From: Euptelea pleiosperma
Taxonomy: Eukaryota; Streptophyta; Magnoliopsida; Ranunculales; Eupteleaceae
DNA: 64,000 nucleotides
Direction: 5' to 3'
Assembly: GCA_035048495.1 (NCBI GenBank)
Contig: CM068541.1
Span: 4,099,929 to 4,163,928 of the forward strand
A program made the position numbers and the translations under genes. The notes under the pieces are model-generated. The model was not told the DNA's origin, searched no databases, and saw only the letters and a program-made list of their open reading frames with translations. Shown here one piece after another: positions 24,901 through 35,459 of the stretch (position 1 is the stretch's first letter; each line of letters starts with the position of its first letter).

Positions 24901-25420
24901 AACAGGATCTGGTTAGTTGGTTGGTAGAGCTTACAAAAGGGGATGCTTCATTTTGGAGGAGAGATAAAGGGTGTGTTTGCTTGATGTGCAAAGGATTATA
25001 TGTGCAAATGTTTTGCGCACGCAGCAAACAAATTTTGCATGGAAACGAATGTTTAGATATGCAAAATAGAGAAATTTTAGTGTATCGCAAATGCATGTAT
25101 ATGTATTATAACACCTTCACACAAAAACGCACCAAATATGTGGTCCCCAACATATCAAAGGACAAGGTAAGCCCGACCCACATCAAGATGGTCCCCACGA
25201 ACAACTCATATGTGGATACCACACACAAAGGTAGGTGTCACAAAGCTTGGGTTTGAAAGCAATAGCCTCACATGGATTGAGATGCTCACCTCCATACGTG
25301 TGTCTATATGTGTGCAGGGACTCACGTATGAGTCGTAGGTCTACTTTGATGTGTATAGGATCCACCTTGTCATTTAATGTGTGCGCATGCACGCATTCGT
25401 GTTTGAACGTGGCAACTGCA

Positions 25421-25518
25421 CGCGTTCCAAATGCATCCAAGGTGTTTTGTTGACGTGTTTTCCTCATAGCGCGTTCCAAATGCATCCAAGGTGTTTTGTT
25501 GACGTGTTTTCCTCATAG
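25421..25518 (+). repeat. Perfect 49-bp tandem duplication
   Basis: Two identical copies of a 49-base unit starting CGCGTTCCAAATGCATCC and ending CCTCATAG (starts at 25421 and 25470). Their identity implies a recent event or an assembly artefact. Confidence 0.85.
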
Positions 25519-25772
25519 CTGGATTTGAAAGTAGACACTATTCCTACCTTCAGTTTTCCGACTTTGTATTGGTAGAGATCGACGTCGACGATCTTTAAAT
25601 TGGGACCCACTCTTAAATGGTGTCCTACTTGGACTCTCAAAGATAGTCACAAAGGACTCTCCATGCCTACAAGGTGGGTCCACCTCATACGGTGCTGGGA
25701 GCTTTAAAAAAAATCTTTCTTTTTTTTGTAATTCGAGTTAGTTCAAGAATTATGGATTTCTAGGGTTTAGGT

Positions 25773-25952
25773 GAGTAAAACTTCTATGACAACAAAGTTA
25801 CAAATCACGTACACAATCACAGCCAATGAGGTCTCGGCACATCTAAGCAAAAGCACATGGATACGTTGCAAAGCACTTGTGTACGTGCCTGCCGAGAACT
25901 CGTTGGATTGTGAGTGTGTGATTTACAATTTGTTGTGATAGAAGTTTTACTC
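25773..25952. mobile_element. MULE-like MITE, family B, copy 1
   Basis: About 180 bp, almost entirely one hairpin. It begins GAGTAAAACTTCTATGACAAC and ends AGAAGTTTTACTC. The arms carry TCACAGCCAATGAG and CTCGTTGGATTGTGA. The apex has AAGCACATGGATACG and GTGTACGTGC words. The flanks do not show a convincing 9-bp duplication. Confidence 0.75.
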
Positions 25953-25959
25953 CAAGTTA

Positions 25960-27395
25960 AGTTAAATTCATTGAATGTAGATAATTTTTTTTTTTTTGTC
26001 ATTGGAGATAGGTTTAAAGTAAGAGAATTCTATTAGAAAACTTTGTAAAGGTCTCTAACATGCGCATGCGTTCATTACAAGATAGTTATCGCATTCCACT
26101 GGGGCCCACATGCAGATGAGTATCTCTTTTTTCAAATGTAGTCCGATATATAAATTTCTTATGGACCATTTTCAATATTTCTTTAATTCCTTGTCACAGA
26201 CGAATACAAACAAACACGACTTTTTGGTGGGACCAGTCAAATTTTGGGTTTCACTTCCGCTTTGTAACACGTGTCATCATATAGAACGACCATCTATTTT
26301 GTATCCATATTTTGTATACACCATATGAGTTTTGATCTTTGATGTGTAGTCCGAATTGAAAATGGGTTGAATATGGATCCATGTAAGTCAATACGATTCG
26401 GGTTTGGGTCGAATTTGGATCCATGTTGTCACCATATATATGTTGTTGTCCAAGTGTGCTATTATGCCTCACCAAAGTACAGTGACGGGTCTTACCCGTC
26501 GCTCTTCAACAACGTGCGGCGTATTTATGATGCTAATTAAGAATCTGCTGTCAGGAGTCACCAAATGCCATAACGACCCCTTAAGGATATCAATCACGCT
26601 TAATATTGCACCTTGACATAAGCGTCGCAGTCCTCGCCAAAGCAACCTCATTTTTATGCATAAAATATTTTTTCGGAGGCAAAACTGGTGTAACCCAATG
26701 AAGCGTTGATCAAATAAACTCGCAATCAATTGGGTTATGTAGCTCTAAATAAGCTCTCATGTTGAAAGTAAATGCGGATTCTTTTGAATTATCTGTCGTA
26801 AACAGATGCAAACTATTTATCATTATCTATATCTATACTACTTATAAAAACATTGATATGAGAAAAACTTTTGATTGACTTAAATATCATTTTTTTTCCC
26901 TTTTTATGACTTTCCTTTTCTCTCCATGTAATTAAAAAAGAAAATTAGAAACCAGACTTTCCTTCTCCTTCTATAATTAATTTTTCTTCTCTATAAATTT
27001 CTTTTAATAGATCGGTCAGGGTTCTGTGCAATCCCTCTCTACGTTTTGATTCATATTGTTACACTCACTCTTTGCTTGCCGTATGATGTTTTCTACGAGG
27101 CCAAGACATCTCTGCTCTTTAGATTCTTATTCAAGCCTCACTCAAGTACTTTTCTAATTCATGCAACTATTTTTTGTTTTTATTCTGATTCAAATGTTTT
27201 CGTTTAATCAATTATCCATGTTTTCAGTCCAACTCTAATTGTCCAGATGCGTTGAAACAAATTTCAAAAAAAAAGGCCCAATCCTGAAAAATGGAATAAA
27301 TGTTAAAATGGCTATCTATTATCTGTTATTTTACTGTAATCAGTGTTATTTTGAAAAAAGATTGACGATAATATTTTTTTAACCATTTTTTACCA
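25960..27395. other. Intergenic, no gene seen
   Basis: Open frames around 26404-26729 overlap on opposite strands and show no domain. At 26820-27010 there are words such as TATCTATATCTATACTACTT that resemble termini of plant Helitrons, but no matching 3' end was found. At 27290-27380 decayed GTTATTTT/ATAACGG-like words suggest old hAT-like DNA. Confidence 0.4.
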
Positions 27396-27402
27396 TGATG
27401 TG

Positions 27403-27725
27403 TAGGTGCATTAATGGGCCTGGCTGGCTCAATTGGCATTAACCGAGCCCTAATGTTATCAGGCTTGGGCTGCATTTATGGCTTGATGGGCTCAGCGTGG
27501 GTATAATTTTAAGGCCTGTCATATAAATGGGCTAGGCTTGTGTTTAACTTTTAAGAAGAATTACCTTTGGCATGGGCCAAACCTAATGGGCTAGCCTGTT
27601 ATATTCTATTAATGGTCCTGTCCCTAAAACATTGTGCCTATAATTGCCAAGTCCGGGGCTTGGACTAGTTACATGTATTTTGGACTGGGCTTGGACAGTG
27701 CTAGTCCCGGCCCATTAACACCCTG
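27403..27725. mobile_element. Possible hAT-like MITE (TAGGTGCATTAATGGGCC)
   Basis: Left end TAGGTGCATTAATGGGCC pairs with the right end GGCCCATTAACACCCTG. The inside is rich in GGGCTTGG and GGCCTG words. Flanking 8-mers ATGATGTG and TTTATGTG agree at 6 of 8. A related GGGTGTTAATGG unit lies at about 34889-35160. Confidence 0.55.
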
Positions 27726-27729
27726 TTTA

Positions 27730-29095
27730 TGTGACCCGTTATAGCGGACTTATTTAAACCTTGCTTTATAACGGACCAAAAAATAAAATTTTTAAAGAGT
27801 TCCAACACCAACAAAGATGTACCACGTGTATGTAAACAACCTGGAGACCTTGTGAACCAGTTACCCCACTTTCATTTGTGTGTTCGTTGAATAGATTCCT
27901 TACTGAACACGCTATTCGACAAAGTTACCGAGTACCGACAATCTGATCAAGTTGTTGGCATAGGATATCTCTACGCGGAACGGAACCCATGAATGGCGTG
28001 TTTCGCCCCTATATTTGCCGTGCGTGGATCATGTTTTAAAGGCTTCCTAGCGTATGATGGAATATCCGGTCATGAAAAAGTGATGCTCCAAAAGTGGACC
28101 CCCCCCCCCCCAGCTAGAAAGATTCAACTTGGACCTGGACTGACCTCATCTGACCCCATTTTTTGGGTTTTCAAACTGGCCCTAAGTTCCCTCGCAAACA
28201 GGTACCTTGGAGTCCACTTTTATCTATTCCTTTGAAAAAAAAAAATCAACCCAATCAGAAGATCTAAACCGTCCGATCTATCACATTCTTTTGTATGTTC
28301 ATACAAAATATCTCAATATAGTGCACAAGATAGGCACAGTCATCAACTACTTGCTTTCTGTGGGACTGAACCCCTGTATGTTGATTACAACAAAAAAAAA
28401 AAAAAAAAAAATCCCTGTATGTTCTCCATGTGTACACGTGTGAAAGGTGGATCGTCTATCGGTCTACCTGACTTTAGATACCTATAGTGTAAAGACTAAG
28501 GGGTTGTTTGGATAGAATGCATTTCCTCACCTAGTTCCCTTCGCCCTTAAAAACTTGTTTTTAAGATAGCAAAACTCAACCGAAGGCAGAAGAAGTTGCC
28601 TAAAAGCCAGCCCAGCCGGCCCGGTGACCCTATGTGGTTCAAGAAAGAACGAGTGCCAATGACCCTGTTGCCAAACAGTCTCTGCTTAAGGATAAAGCCC
28701 AAATGACCGTAAAGCGGTCAAGACCCAAGACCCACCATTGGCTAGGTCACGTCTACGAACCCGATGATCAGAACCATCTGCTCTGTACACTTCCCAAGAC
28801 CATCCAAAATTGAAACATAAATCAAACGGTTGAAGTTATCCAAGTGTCCAATTGACCAAGGATAACTCAAGTCAAACACATCAAATGCAATCGACGGCAA
28901 AGAATAGAGGGAGAGAGCTAGATAGCTGGTTGACTTCCACACCCGCAATCTCTTCAATTTACCCACGGGAGACGGAGATCATGGACTGAAAGATTGACCT
29001 ATGGTGGCTCAAGCCAGAGGAAGATAAACCAGTCTCTACCGACACATCCAGTCTCTACCGACACATGCCAACGACCGGTCGCCGCTAATTCACTA
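27730..29095. other. Intergenic and 3' flank of the MAPKKK, no gene
   Basis: No protein is recognised. A run of C lies at 28100-28110 and a long A run at 28392-28410. The decayed words TTATAGCGG and TTTAAACCTTGCTTTATAAC at 27730-27775 look like the end of a hAT-like relative. The segment nearest 29100 should hold the kinase 3' untranslated region. Confidence 0.45.
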
Positions 29096-29102
29096 ACAAA
29101 GA

Positions 29103-30428
29103 TCAAGTTGGATAGAGGGCTTTAAGAGAATTGGAATTGCAGAAAACAGAAATCCTGTGTGTTTTAAAATTAAAATTGCTAGATATACATTTACAGAACT
29201 TCACAAAATCTCCCCCACTACAAAATTTGCTTCTACTCCTACTACTGCTAACATCATTAACAGAGTAATTCAACAAATCCTTATCAACAACAGAGCTAAT
29301 CCAAAATGCAAGTGACCCACTAGTCGACGTAGTCGTCATGGGTTCGTCGGCCGCGATCATATTGTGGTTCTGGCTGGAAAAATTCTCGCCTTCGCCTTCG
29401 CGGTCGTTATCGTCATCGTCGTTGTTGTTGTTGCATCTGATGGTGACCCAATTTTCCTCCCATGTCCAATTGGGTAGCCTTGGAGAGGAAGACGAAATGC
29501 CGTTACTCAACTGTCGGAGTCTTTCAGCTGGAGAATTTGAAGAACAGGTGTTGGTCCGTGTTTCCAATTCCTCAAATGAGTTCCAGAAGTCTTGATCCAG
29601 TACACAAGTTGGAGAATTCGAAGTAGATTCTTGAATTTGTTTCAATTGAGAATTGGGTTCATCAACAAACGGATGTTTAAGAAGTTGATTAACCGTCCAT
29701 CGCTCATTCGGATCTCTTCTTAAACACTTGCTTAAGAAATCCTTAGCTTCCTCAGACAAGAAGCTTGGAAACTCTGGCACGTCCCCAGAAAATGCAATTC
29801 GGTAAAGAACAGAGATCGTATCAGCATCAGACCATGGTGGACGGCCAGTAGCCATTTCGATCACTGTACACCCAAGAGCCCACACATCAGAAGGAAATCC
29901 TTGTTCTTCCCCGCGTGCTACTTCAGGAGCCATGAAAACAGGCGTACCAGCAATCGGCCTTCTCGAAGCTTCCTCCTTGTCAATCCACCTAGCACAACCC
30001 AAATCAGCGATTTTTGCGCCATCGTTTCCTACTAAAACGTTACGCCCCTTGATATCACAATGCACTAGACGATTCGAATGTAGGTACTCTAGCCCTTGTA
30101 GAATTGCGCGCGTGTGAGATCTGATCGTAGATTCTTTGAGCCGGCCACCTTGTTTCTGAATTGCATCCGTAAGGGTCCCACCGGAAATATACTCCATGAA
30201 GAGATTGTACATGACCTTGCCATTTTCAGTAGTAACATCGCAGCCCATGTACTGAACTATCTGTGGAGATTTTAGTAAAGAGAGCATACTCTGTTCCCTC
30301 TGTAAGAATTCCGATTGAGAAAGTTCAACTGATTTAACCGCAAAGAGCTCGCTGGACTGATGAGCCATGGCGACTGAGACTGTGGCTGACGCGCCGCGGC
30401 CAATGGTCCGGCCTCTGGTCCAGTCCAT
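29103..30428 (-). CDS. MAP kinase kinase kinase, plant MEKK type (single exon)
   Basis: Intronless 441-residue serine/threonine kinase. The catalytic domain runs from about residue 3 to 256: Gly loop GRGASATVSVA (9-20 region), Lys32 in FAVKSVE, catalytic loop HCDIKGRN (Asp125), metal-binding DLG (Asp142, in place of DFG), GTPVFMAPE activation-segment end, DVWALGCTVIEM, and RDPNERWTVNQLLKHPFV near the end. The HCD and DLG variants, the short N-terminus and the lack of introns match the plant MAPKKK13-21 clade, which includes ABA-induced MAPKKK17/18 of Arabidopsis. The rest (about 260-441) is low-complexity, with runs of Asn/Asp near 335, and no domain is seen. Family role: phosphorylates MAPKKs such as MKK3. 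Exact orthology is not decidable here. Confidence 0.95.
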   Translation of the reverse strand: MDWTRGRTIGRGASATVSVAMAHQSSELFAVKSVELSQSEFLQREQSMLSLLKSPQIVQYMGCDVTTENGKVMYNLFMEYISGGTLTDAIQKQGGRLKESTIRSHTRAILQGLEYLHSNRLVHCDIKGRNVLVGNDGAKIADLGCARWIDKEEASRRPIAGTPVFMAPEVARGEEQGFPSDVWALGCTVIEMATGRPPWSDADTISVLYRIAFSGDVPEFPSFLSEEAKDFLSKCLRRDPNERWTVNQLLKHPFVDEPNSQLKQIQESTSNSPTCVLDQDFWNSFEELETRTNTCSSNSPAERLRQLSNGISSSSPRLPNWTWEENWVTIRCNNNNDDDDNDREGEGENFSSQNHNMIAADEPMTTTSTSGSLAFWISSVVDKDLLNYSVNDVSSSRSRSKFCSGGDFVKFCKCISSNFNFKTHRISVFCNSNSLKALYPT

Positions 30429-30493
30429 TGCAGAGGGGTTGGAAGTTTGGAACTTCGTTGGTTTGTTTAGTTGGGGAAGAAAGGGGGAGCACC

Positions 30494-30501
30494 TATTTAT
30501 A
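30494..30501 (-). promoter_or_regulatory. TATA box of the MAPKKK
   Basis: TATAAATA on the minus strand, about 66 bases before the ATG. No competing TATA is closer to the start. Confidence 0.65.
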
Positions 30502-30615
30502 ATTTTATATGTTTATAAGCTTTAAGTGGTATACCGGTATAATATAACCTTTTTTTTTTTATGTAAGGACGGCCGTTCTTTCTATCTATAGACGACTCCT
30601 TTAGCGTGAGTGCTC

Positions 30616-30714
30616 CACGTGTCAAAAGTAAGATAGGTTGACAGCTTTGGCCGCCTGGGCGGCGCTTGCTTGGCTTCCAATAATACCACTCACATGCTGA
30701 CACGTGAGCACGTG
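30616..30714 (-). promoter_or_regulatory. Three CACGTG G-box/ABRE cores upstream of the MAPKKK
   Basis: Perfect CACGTG palindromes lie at 30616-30621, 30701-30706 and 30709-30714, that is 190-290 bases before the ATG. The last two are only two bases apart. G-box/ABRE cores bind bZIP factors such as ABFs and also bHLH factors. The cluster fits ABA-inducible expression known for MAPKKK17/18-type genes, but function here is inferred. Confidence 0.6.
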
Positions 30715-30763
30715 TGAAGATGTGAGAACTGTAGGTTGTTGTTCAGTAATAAGAATTAAATTA

Positions 30764-31176
30764 GGAAAAAAATGTAACAAGCTATACCTGACGCTTTTTG
30801 GCGTGAGGAAGCGCCATTGTTTTTTACTCACCGCTTCCATCTGAACCCACTGGCCGGATGGATGTTTAGCCCAACCCTTGGTGGATATACACACCACAAA
30901 TTACCGTGATTGGTAATCTCTAGCCATTAGATTTTAGTACCGTTTAAGAAATGATTCTAACCGTTTATTCAACCATTATTTTTAGTACTATAACCTTTTA
31001 GTACTAAAACCAAAGGCTAAAATTCATCAAACAATATGATTTTTTGTATGAATGTCTACCAAGGTGTGGAGTAAACATCTATGCGGTCACTGGGCCAAGA
31101 TGACAATGGTGAGTAACAAAAATCGCGCTTCCTCACGCCAAAAAAGCGTCAGGTATACCTTGTTACATCACGACCC
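30764..31176. mobile_element. MULE-type MITE, family E
   Basis: A 413-bp element with inverted ends: left GGAAAAAAATGTAACAAG, right complement of GGGTCGTGATGTAACAAG. Next in each arm is ATACCTGACGCTTTTT, then GGCGTGAGGAAGCGC. It is flanked by a perfect 9-bp duplication ATTAAATTA (30755-30763 and 31177-31185). The middle holds the shared core (GGATGGATGTTTAGCCCA, then a decayed GATTGGTAATCTCTAGCC). It sits about 335 bp upstream of the MAPKKK ATG. Confidence 0.85.
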
Positions 31177-31189
31177 ATTAAATTACTTT

Positions 31190-31676
31190 GCGCCAGGTGT
31201 TGGATAATTCGGAATGTACTGGTTTGCCACGTATCTTTTTTTGTATCTAAGTATTGTGTACGTGGCAAATGAACATGCCGGTGTTGGTAACTTACCCAAC
31301 GTTAGGTCTAAACAGTTACTTCTGATCTTTTGTTTTTGAAATGTTGTGTACGTGGCAAATGGGAACGTTTGGTGGTGTCGGTAACTTACCAAACTCCAGG
31401 TGTACAGATCTCATCTCGTTCCGTAGACGGGGATCAGATACGATGAATGGATATTCTAAGCTTTGATTCGCTCGTAAGTGGACTTTGAAATTTATTTTAG
31501 TGGGTGGAGTTGTAGCACCAATATGGTTGAATTTTTAGTATATTTTCTCAAATTTGAAATATTTGGCTTTAGGGTGAAATGATCTAGTGTAACTACTGCT
31601 AGACAAATTGGCTGTAGTCCTTATAGTTCTATCTTTAGGGTGCCAAACGGGTCGATTCTGGTTAAGATCAATACCA
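31190..31676. other. Intergenic, no gene seen
   Basis: A short repeated phrase TTGTGTACGTGGCAAATG occurs twice (about 31255 and 31344) with similar flanks, including GTCGGTAACTTACC or GTTGGTAACTTACC downstream. No coding frame is supported. Confidence 0.45.
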
Positions 31677-31684
31677 GTTCCGGT

Positions 31685-32077
31685 TAGGGCTGTCAATGAA
31701 TAGTCGAAAATTCAAATCCGTCAAAAGATCAGATATTATCCAAAAAATTTCGATATTGAATTTGGATTGGGATAATTTTTTTTTTTTAAATGCCAATACC
31801 GATTCGATATATTATTTAATAAATATATTTAATATTTAATTATTATATTTATTATATATAATAGATTATATTGTATTTATCATATGGAATGATATTTATT
31901 ATATATAAATATAATAATTTATTTTATATATCTGATTTTCGAATTGGATATTATCAGAATATTAATTTAAAATATTTGTCAAATATTGAATTGGATTCAG
32001 ATGTCAGATATTTTCTTTTTAGATTCTAATTCAAATATATTTATATTTGATCCGACTATTATCCGTTGATAGCCCTA
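31685..32077. mobile_element. hAT-like MITE (TAGGGCTGTCAA)
   Basis: The element starts TAGGGCTGTCAATGAATAG and ends TTGATAGCCCTA. Flanking 8-mers GTTCCGGT (31677-31684) and GTTCTGGT (32078-32085) agree at 7 of 8. The inside is very AT-rich (TATTTAATAAATATATTTAA-like). TAGGG(C/G)TGTCAA ends and 8-bp duplications are typical of plant hAT MITEs. Confidence 0.8.
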
Positions 32078-32089
32078 GTTCTGGTATTG

Positions 32090-33105
32090 AAATAAGTAGT
32101 TCAGGACTAAGGTCAAGTAATAAGGTGCCTTTGATATCTCTATTATTATTGGAGTGTGTTGTTTGACCGTGTGATCAGCACTCCGCCTCTATTAAATATA
32201 CGGATTATTTGATATAAATTGTTACGCCTTCCCCTAACAGCTTAAGCTTTTAGAGTAAAATGACTTCTATGCCAAAATTGACTTGATCAAATCATAGAGT
32301 CAATTGATGGTTAGAATCATTTGATCAAGTTGATTTTTGAAGTGGGTCACGCCTCCTGCCTGCATCTTATATGCTAGATTTACAACTAGCAAGATGTGGA
32401 TATTTGATCATCGATGTTCAACTAATTGATCGAACGGTCGGAGACTTCCTATGAAAGTAATTATTGGGTCATGGGCCCATGTAGAAATGAGTCTAGATCA
32501 CAGGGCAACTGACCTAATTGTACATTGCATACAGTCTCGATTATACCCTATAAGATACCAAAAAGTTGGTCTACTTGATAATTAAAGGTAGAGTTGGTTT
32601 GGGAATTAAGTTAAGAAGAGGGATCAAAACAAGGGACGTTGTAACCAACGAACCTTCCAAAAATTGGGATTCTCACAACTCGACAGGTGGAGTTTGGTTG
32701 TAAAGTGAAGCGAAGCGAACCAAACGCAACGGTTCGTCGTCTCTTCTGCTCGAATTAGTTCGGTGAGTTGGACGGAACGGAAATCACTACACTATGCGTG
32801 CGAAGAACCGGATCGGATTAGATGCAGATGCTTCGCTTGCAAGTAAGCAAATCATTAAGACGGACAGATTCGTTCGGTCGTTTGATGTGGCTTCCCTCGC
32901 ACGCATTCCGCGAATATTTCTCATACTTTTGTTTCTTTCGGCACAAAAGTGGGGTCCATTTCCACCGTCATCAGCACGCCACGTTTACGTTGAGTAGGAT
33001 TAAAAGGTTAGGGTGTTGAGTAAGGGATGCTTTAACTTTTAGTTACCCGCCACATTAATACAGAAAGTTCAATTTTCCACGTGTGCAGGGGATGACTTGG
33101 GACCA
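32090..33105. other. Intergenic, no gene seen
   Basis: The part at 32130-32270 is a copy of the dispersed repeat described at 24.6-24.9 kb. Open frames at 32794-33019 are short and have no recognisable content. Confidence 0.45.
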
Positions 33106-33109
33106 TTTG

Positions 33110-33289
33110 GAGTAACACTTCCATCACAATGGGATTGCAAATCACACAAAACACAGCCAATGAGTTCTCGGCACGTACACCTAAAAAGCAAAAGCACATG
33201 GGTACGTTTCAAAGCACCTGTGTACGTGCCGAGAACTCATTGGCTGTGTTTTGTGTGATTTACAATTTCGTGTGGTGGAAGTTTTACTC
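33110..33289. mobile_element. MULE-like MITE, family B, copy 2
   Basis: An almost complete hairpin: ends GAGTAACACTTCCATCACAA and GGAAGTTTTACTC. The inner arms are CACAGCCAATGAGTTCTCGG and the complement CCGAGAACTCATTGGCTGTG, nearly perfect over 50 bases. The flanks do not give a clear duplication. Confidence 0.8.
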
Positions 33290-33294
33290 CTTTT

Positions 33295-33940
33295 ATGTGT
33301 TAGGTGACGTGTAATATTTTATTTTTATTTTATGTGAGGCAGTGCGTGCTCGAGTCAGCTTAGCTCCCTCTCTCGTGTTGCTGACGTACTGTTAGAGTAA
33401 CGTAAAACTTTACACTTTTTGTGCTCTCGTGGGTTGTGACGTCATCGAACCGAATATTATATGATTCTATCAGACAGTATATAAGGTCTATAAATGATAC
33501 ATGTGTACACGTGGCACATAAATAGGGTGCCAAGACCTAACATCCACTAGTCAAATTGATCTTTTCAGGAATATCTTGTCTTAGAATGGAACAATTCCTT
33601 CCATTGGATTCATCTGGAAGTTTTAGAAGACAAACAAATAGTCGAAACAGAAGTCTATCAATTGAATGGTTAGGATCATCTGATAGGATTAAATTTTTGG
33701 CTAATAGCAAAAGGGTATAGATGATTGGGTTGACTGGATCTTGTGTCCATTTGAATTTGGGCTGGATCTGATCTGGGTCAGCTTTATTCAGTGTAATCAG
33801 GTTTAACAGGGGCAAAGTTGACCCAGCCCAAATCCCACCCTTATGCCCTACAAGCTACAACTATATATATGGGACTGTAAAAGAATCAGGTTGACCAGTG
33901 AGGATCAAACAGCTATGGATGAATTTTGGATCCGACCTGT
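33295..33940. other. Short spacer between two family B MITEs, no gene
   Basis: No coding frame is supported. The stretch 33540-33840 contains old repeat-like GGATCTGATC and GACCCAGCCC words. Confidence 0.4.
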
Positions 33941-33943
33941 TGA

Positions 33944-34125
33944 GAGTAAAACTTCTGTCACAACAAAGTTGCAAATCACACAATCACAGCCAATGAGTTC
34001 TCGGCGGCACGTACGCCTCAAAGAAAAAGCACATGGGTACGTTGCAAAAGCACTTGTGTACGTGCCGAGAACTCATTGGCTTGTGATTGTGTGATTTACA
34101 ATTTGTTGTGATAGAAGTTTTACTC
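33944..34125. mobile_element. MULE-like MITE, family B, copy 3
   Basis: A 182-bp hairpin with ends GAGTAAAACTTCTGTCACAA and TAGAAGTTTTACTC and the same arms as copies 1 and 2. The 9-mers ACCTGTTGA (33935-33943) and ACCAGTTGA (34126-34134) agree at 8 of 9, a likely target duplication. This places family B with Mutator-like elements. Confidence 0.85.
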
Positions 34126-34489
34126 ACCAGTTGACACACTGTGGAACCCACTGTATGACAATGACTTTTCTAGACGATCTTTTTTTCTTCTTTTGGATAA
34201 CATTTCCTAGACCATTTTTTAAGTCTATAATATTTAGGTTTTAAAAGTTTTATGAGTCAGTGAGCATAATTTAAATATCAGAGGATGAGGAAAATTTGTC
34301 CCTCCCATCTGTCGGCATTCCACGAACGATCAGATGGTGATATAAATCACACCAACTTCTTTGAAAACATGGACTCCATCTCCGTACGATTTTATTCTCG
34401 ACTTTGGCCGTGATGAAAGAAAGGACAACAAGTCTTCTTATCTGTTACTTAGAAGAGGGGAAATGCATAACGGGAATGCTCCAACTCCG

Positions 34490-34733
34490 TTACATTTTTT
34501 AACCACAATAACGGCTAAGACAGAAAAAAGGATATTTTTATAACGGCCGTTATAAAAGAAATAACAGTCATTGTTTGAAAAAAAAATTTTCATTTTTTTA
34601 CTGCTATTGAGAATAATAATATTCTGACCATTATTTTACTAAAAAGTGGCTGATGTGACCCCATTATAACGGTCATAATGGTAACGTTAAAGGACCGTTG
34701 TTATAAAAGGACCATTTAAAACCTTGCTTCTAT
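34490..34733. mobile_element. Decayed hAT-like fragment
   Basis: Words AATAACGGCTAAG, TATAACGGCCGTTATAA, CCATTATAACGG and the end GGACCATTTAAAACCTTG resemble the elements at 48895 and 49661 (CAAGGTTT ends). The left terminus is missing. Confidence 0.5.
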
Positions 34734-34734
34734 T

Positions 34735-35455
34735 GTTAGGAGGAATGTGTGTATTGAAAAAACAATGCTCATTATGTAAACGTGGCACACTTGCAAGAAT
34801 ATATTACCCAACAATCAAGTGGGTCCCATTAAGGGGGTATGATTCATGGAATGATGAATACCAAGTTACCAACCCCCTCGTGTAAGGCCGGGGTGTTAAT
34901 GGTAGGCCTGGAATTTTGGCCCCATGGGCCAGGCCACCTAGGCCCGACTATTTTTTTGGGCCAGGCCATAATCCCAGGGTCTAGGCCCAGAGCCAGTCAA
35001 TTTTTAAAAAAAATAAGTTTGGTCGGACAGGGGCCATCCGGGGCTTCAGGGCAGGCGCGAGCGTGATCCTAGGACCATATTGGGCCAGAGTAGGCCATGG
35101 GCCTGGCTTTGGCCCAAAAAATCCAGGCCGTGAGCCAAACTTATAGGCCTATCAATGGGTACCATATTAATTCACACCTGATCCCGATTACCCTGGTTCT
35201 AAGACAAGCTAGTTTAGAATGAAACCCAAAAAGACCTGGAACCGAAATATATATATTACGTTCCCAGTTCTGAAACCACTTGTTTTGGTACCGGAACCAG
35301 AACCACCATACATAATATGTTCCAGTAATTGGAACGGCCCCATTGGCACCGCTACGTATGGCTAACCATATAATTTTTTTTTTTTTTTAATATTAGGGTA
35401 CGTGTACTCAATAACTAACCTAATAAAGAAGTGAAAAAAAGATTTTGCTAATATG
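34735..35455. other. Repeat-derived intergenic DNA
   Basis: From about 34889 the words GGGTGTTAATGG, TAGGCC and GGGCCAGGCC resemble the possible hAT MITE at 27403. Its right side is GGCCTATCAATGGGTACC near 35141-35158. From 35200 to 35350 there are repeated GGAACCG/GGTACCGG words like those at 57261-57676. No genes. Confidence 0.45.
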
Positions 35456-35459
35456 GAAG

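Noticed and set aside
26404..26729. Overlapping frames of 70-86 codons on both strands
   Set aside because: No recognisable domain, no splice or promoter context, and no bias favouring one strand.
30764..31176. Treating family E as part of the MAPKKK promoter proper
   Set aside because: The perfect 9-bp duplication shows it is an insertion; any regulatory effect would be secondary.
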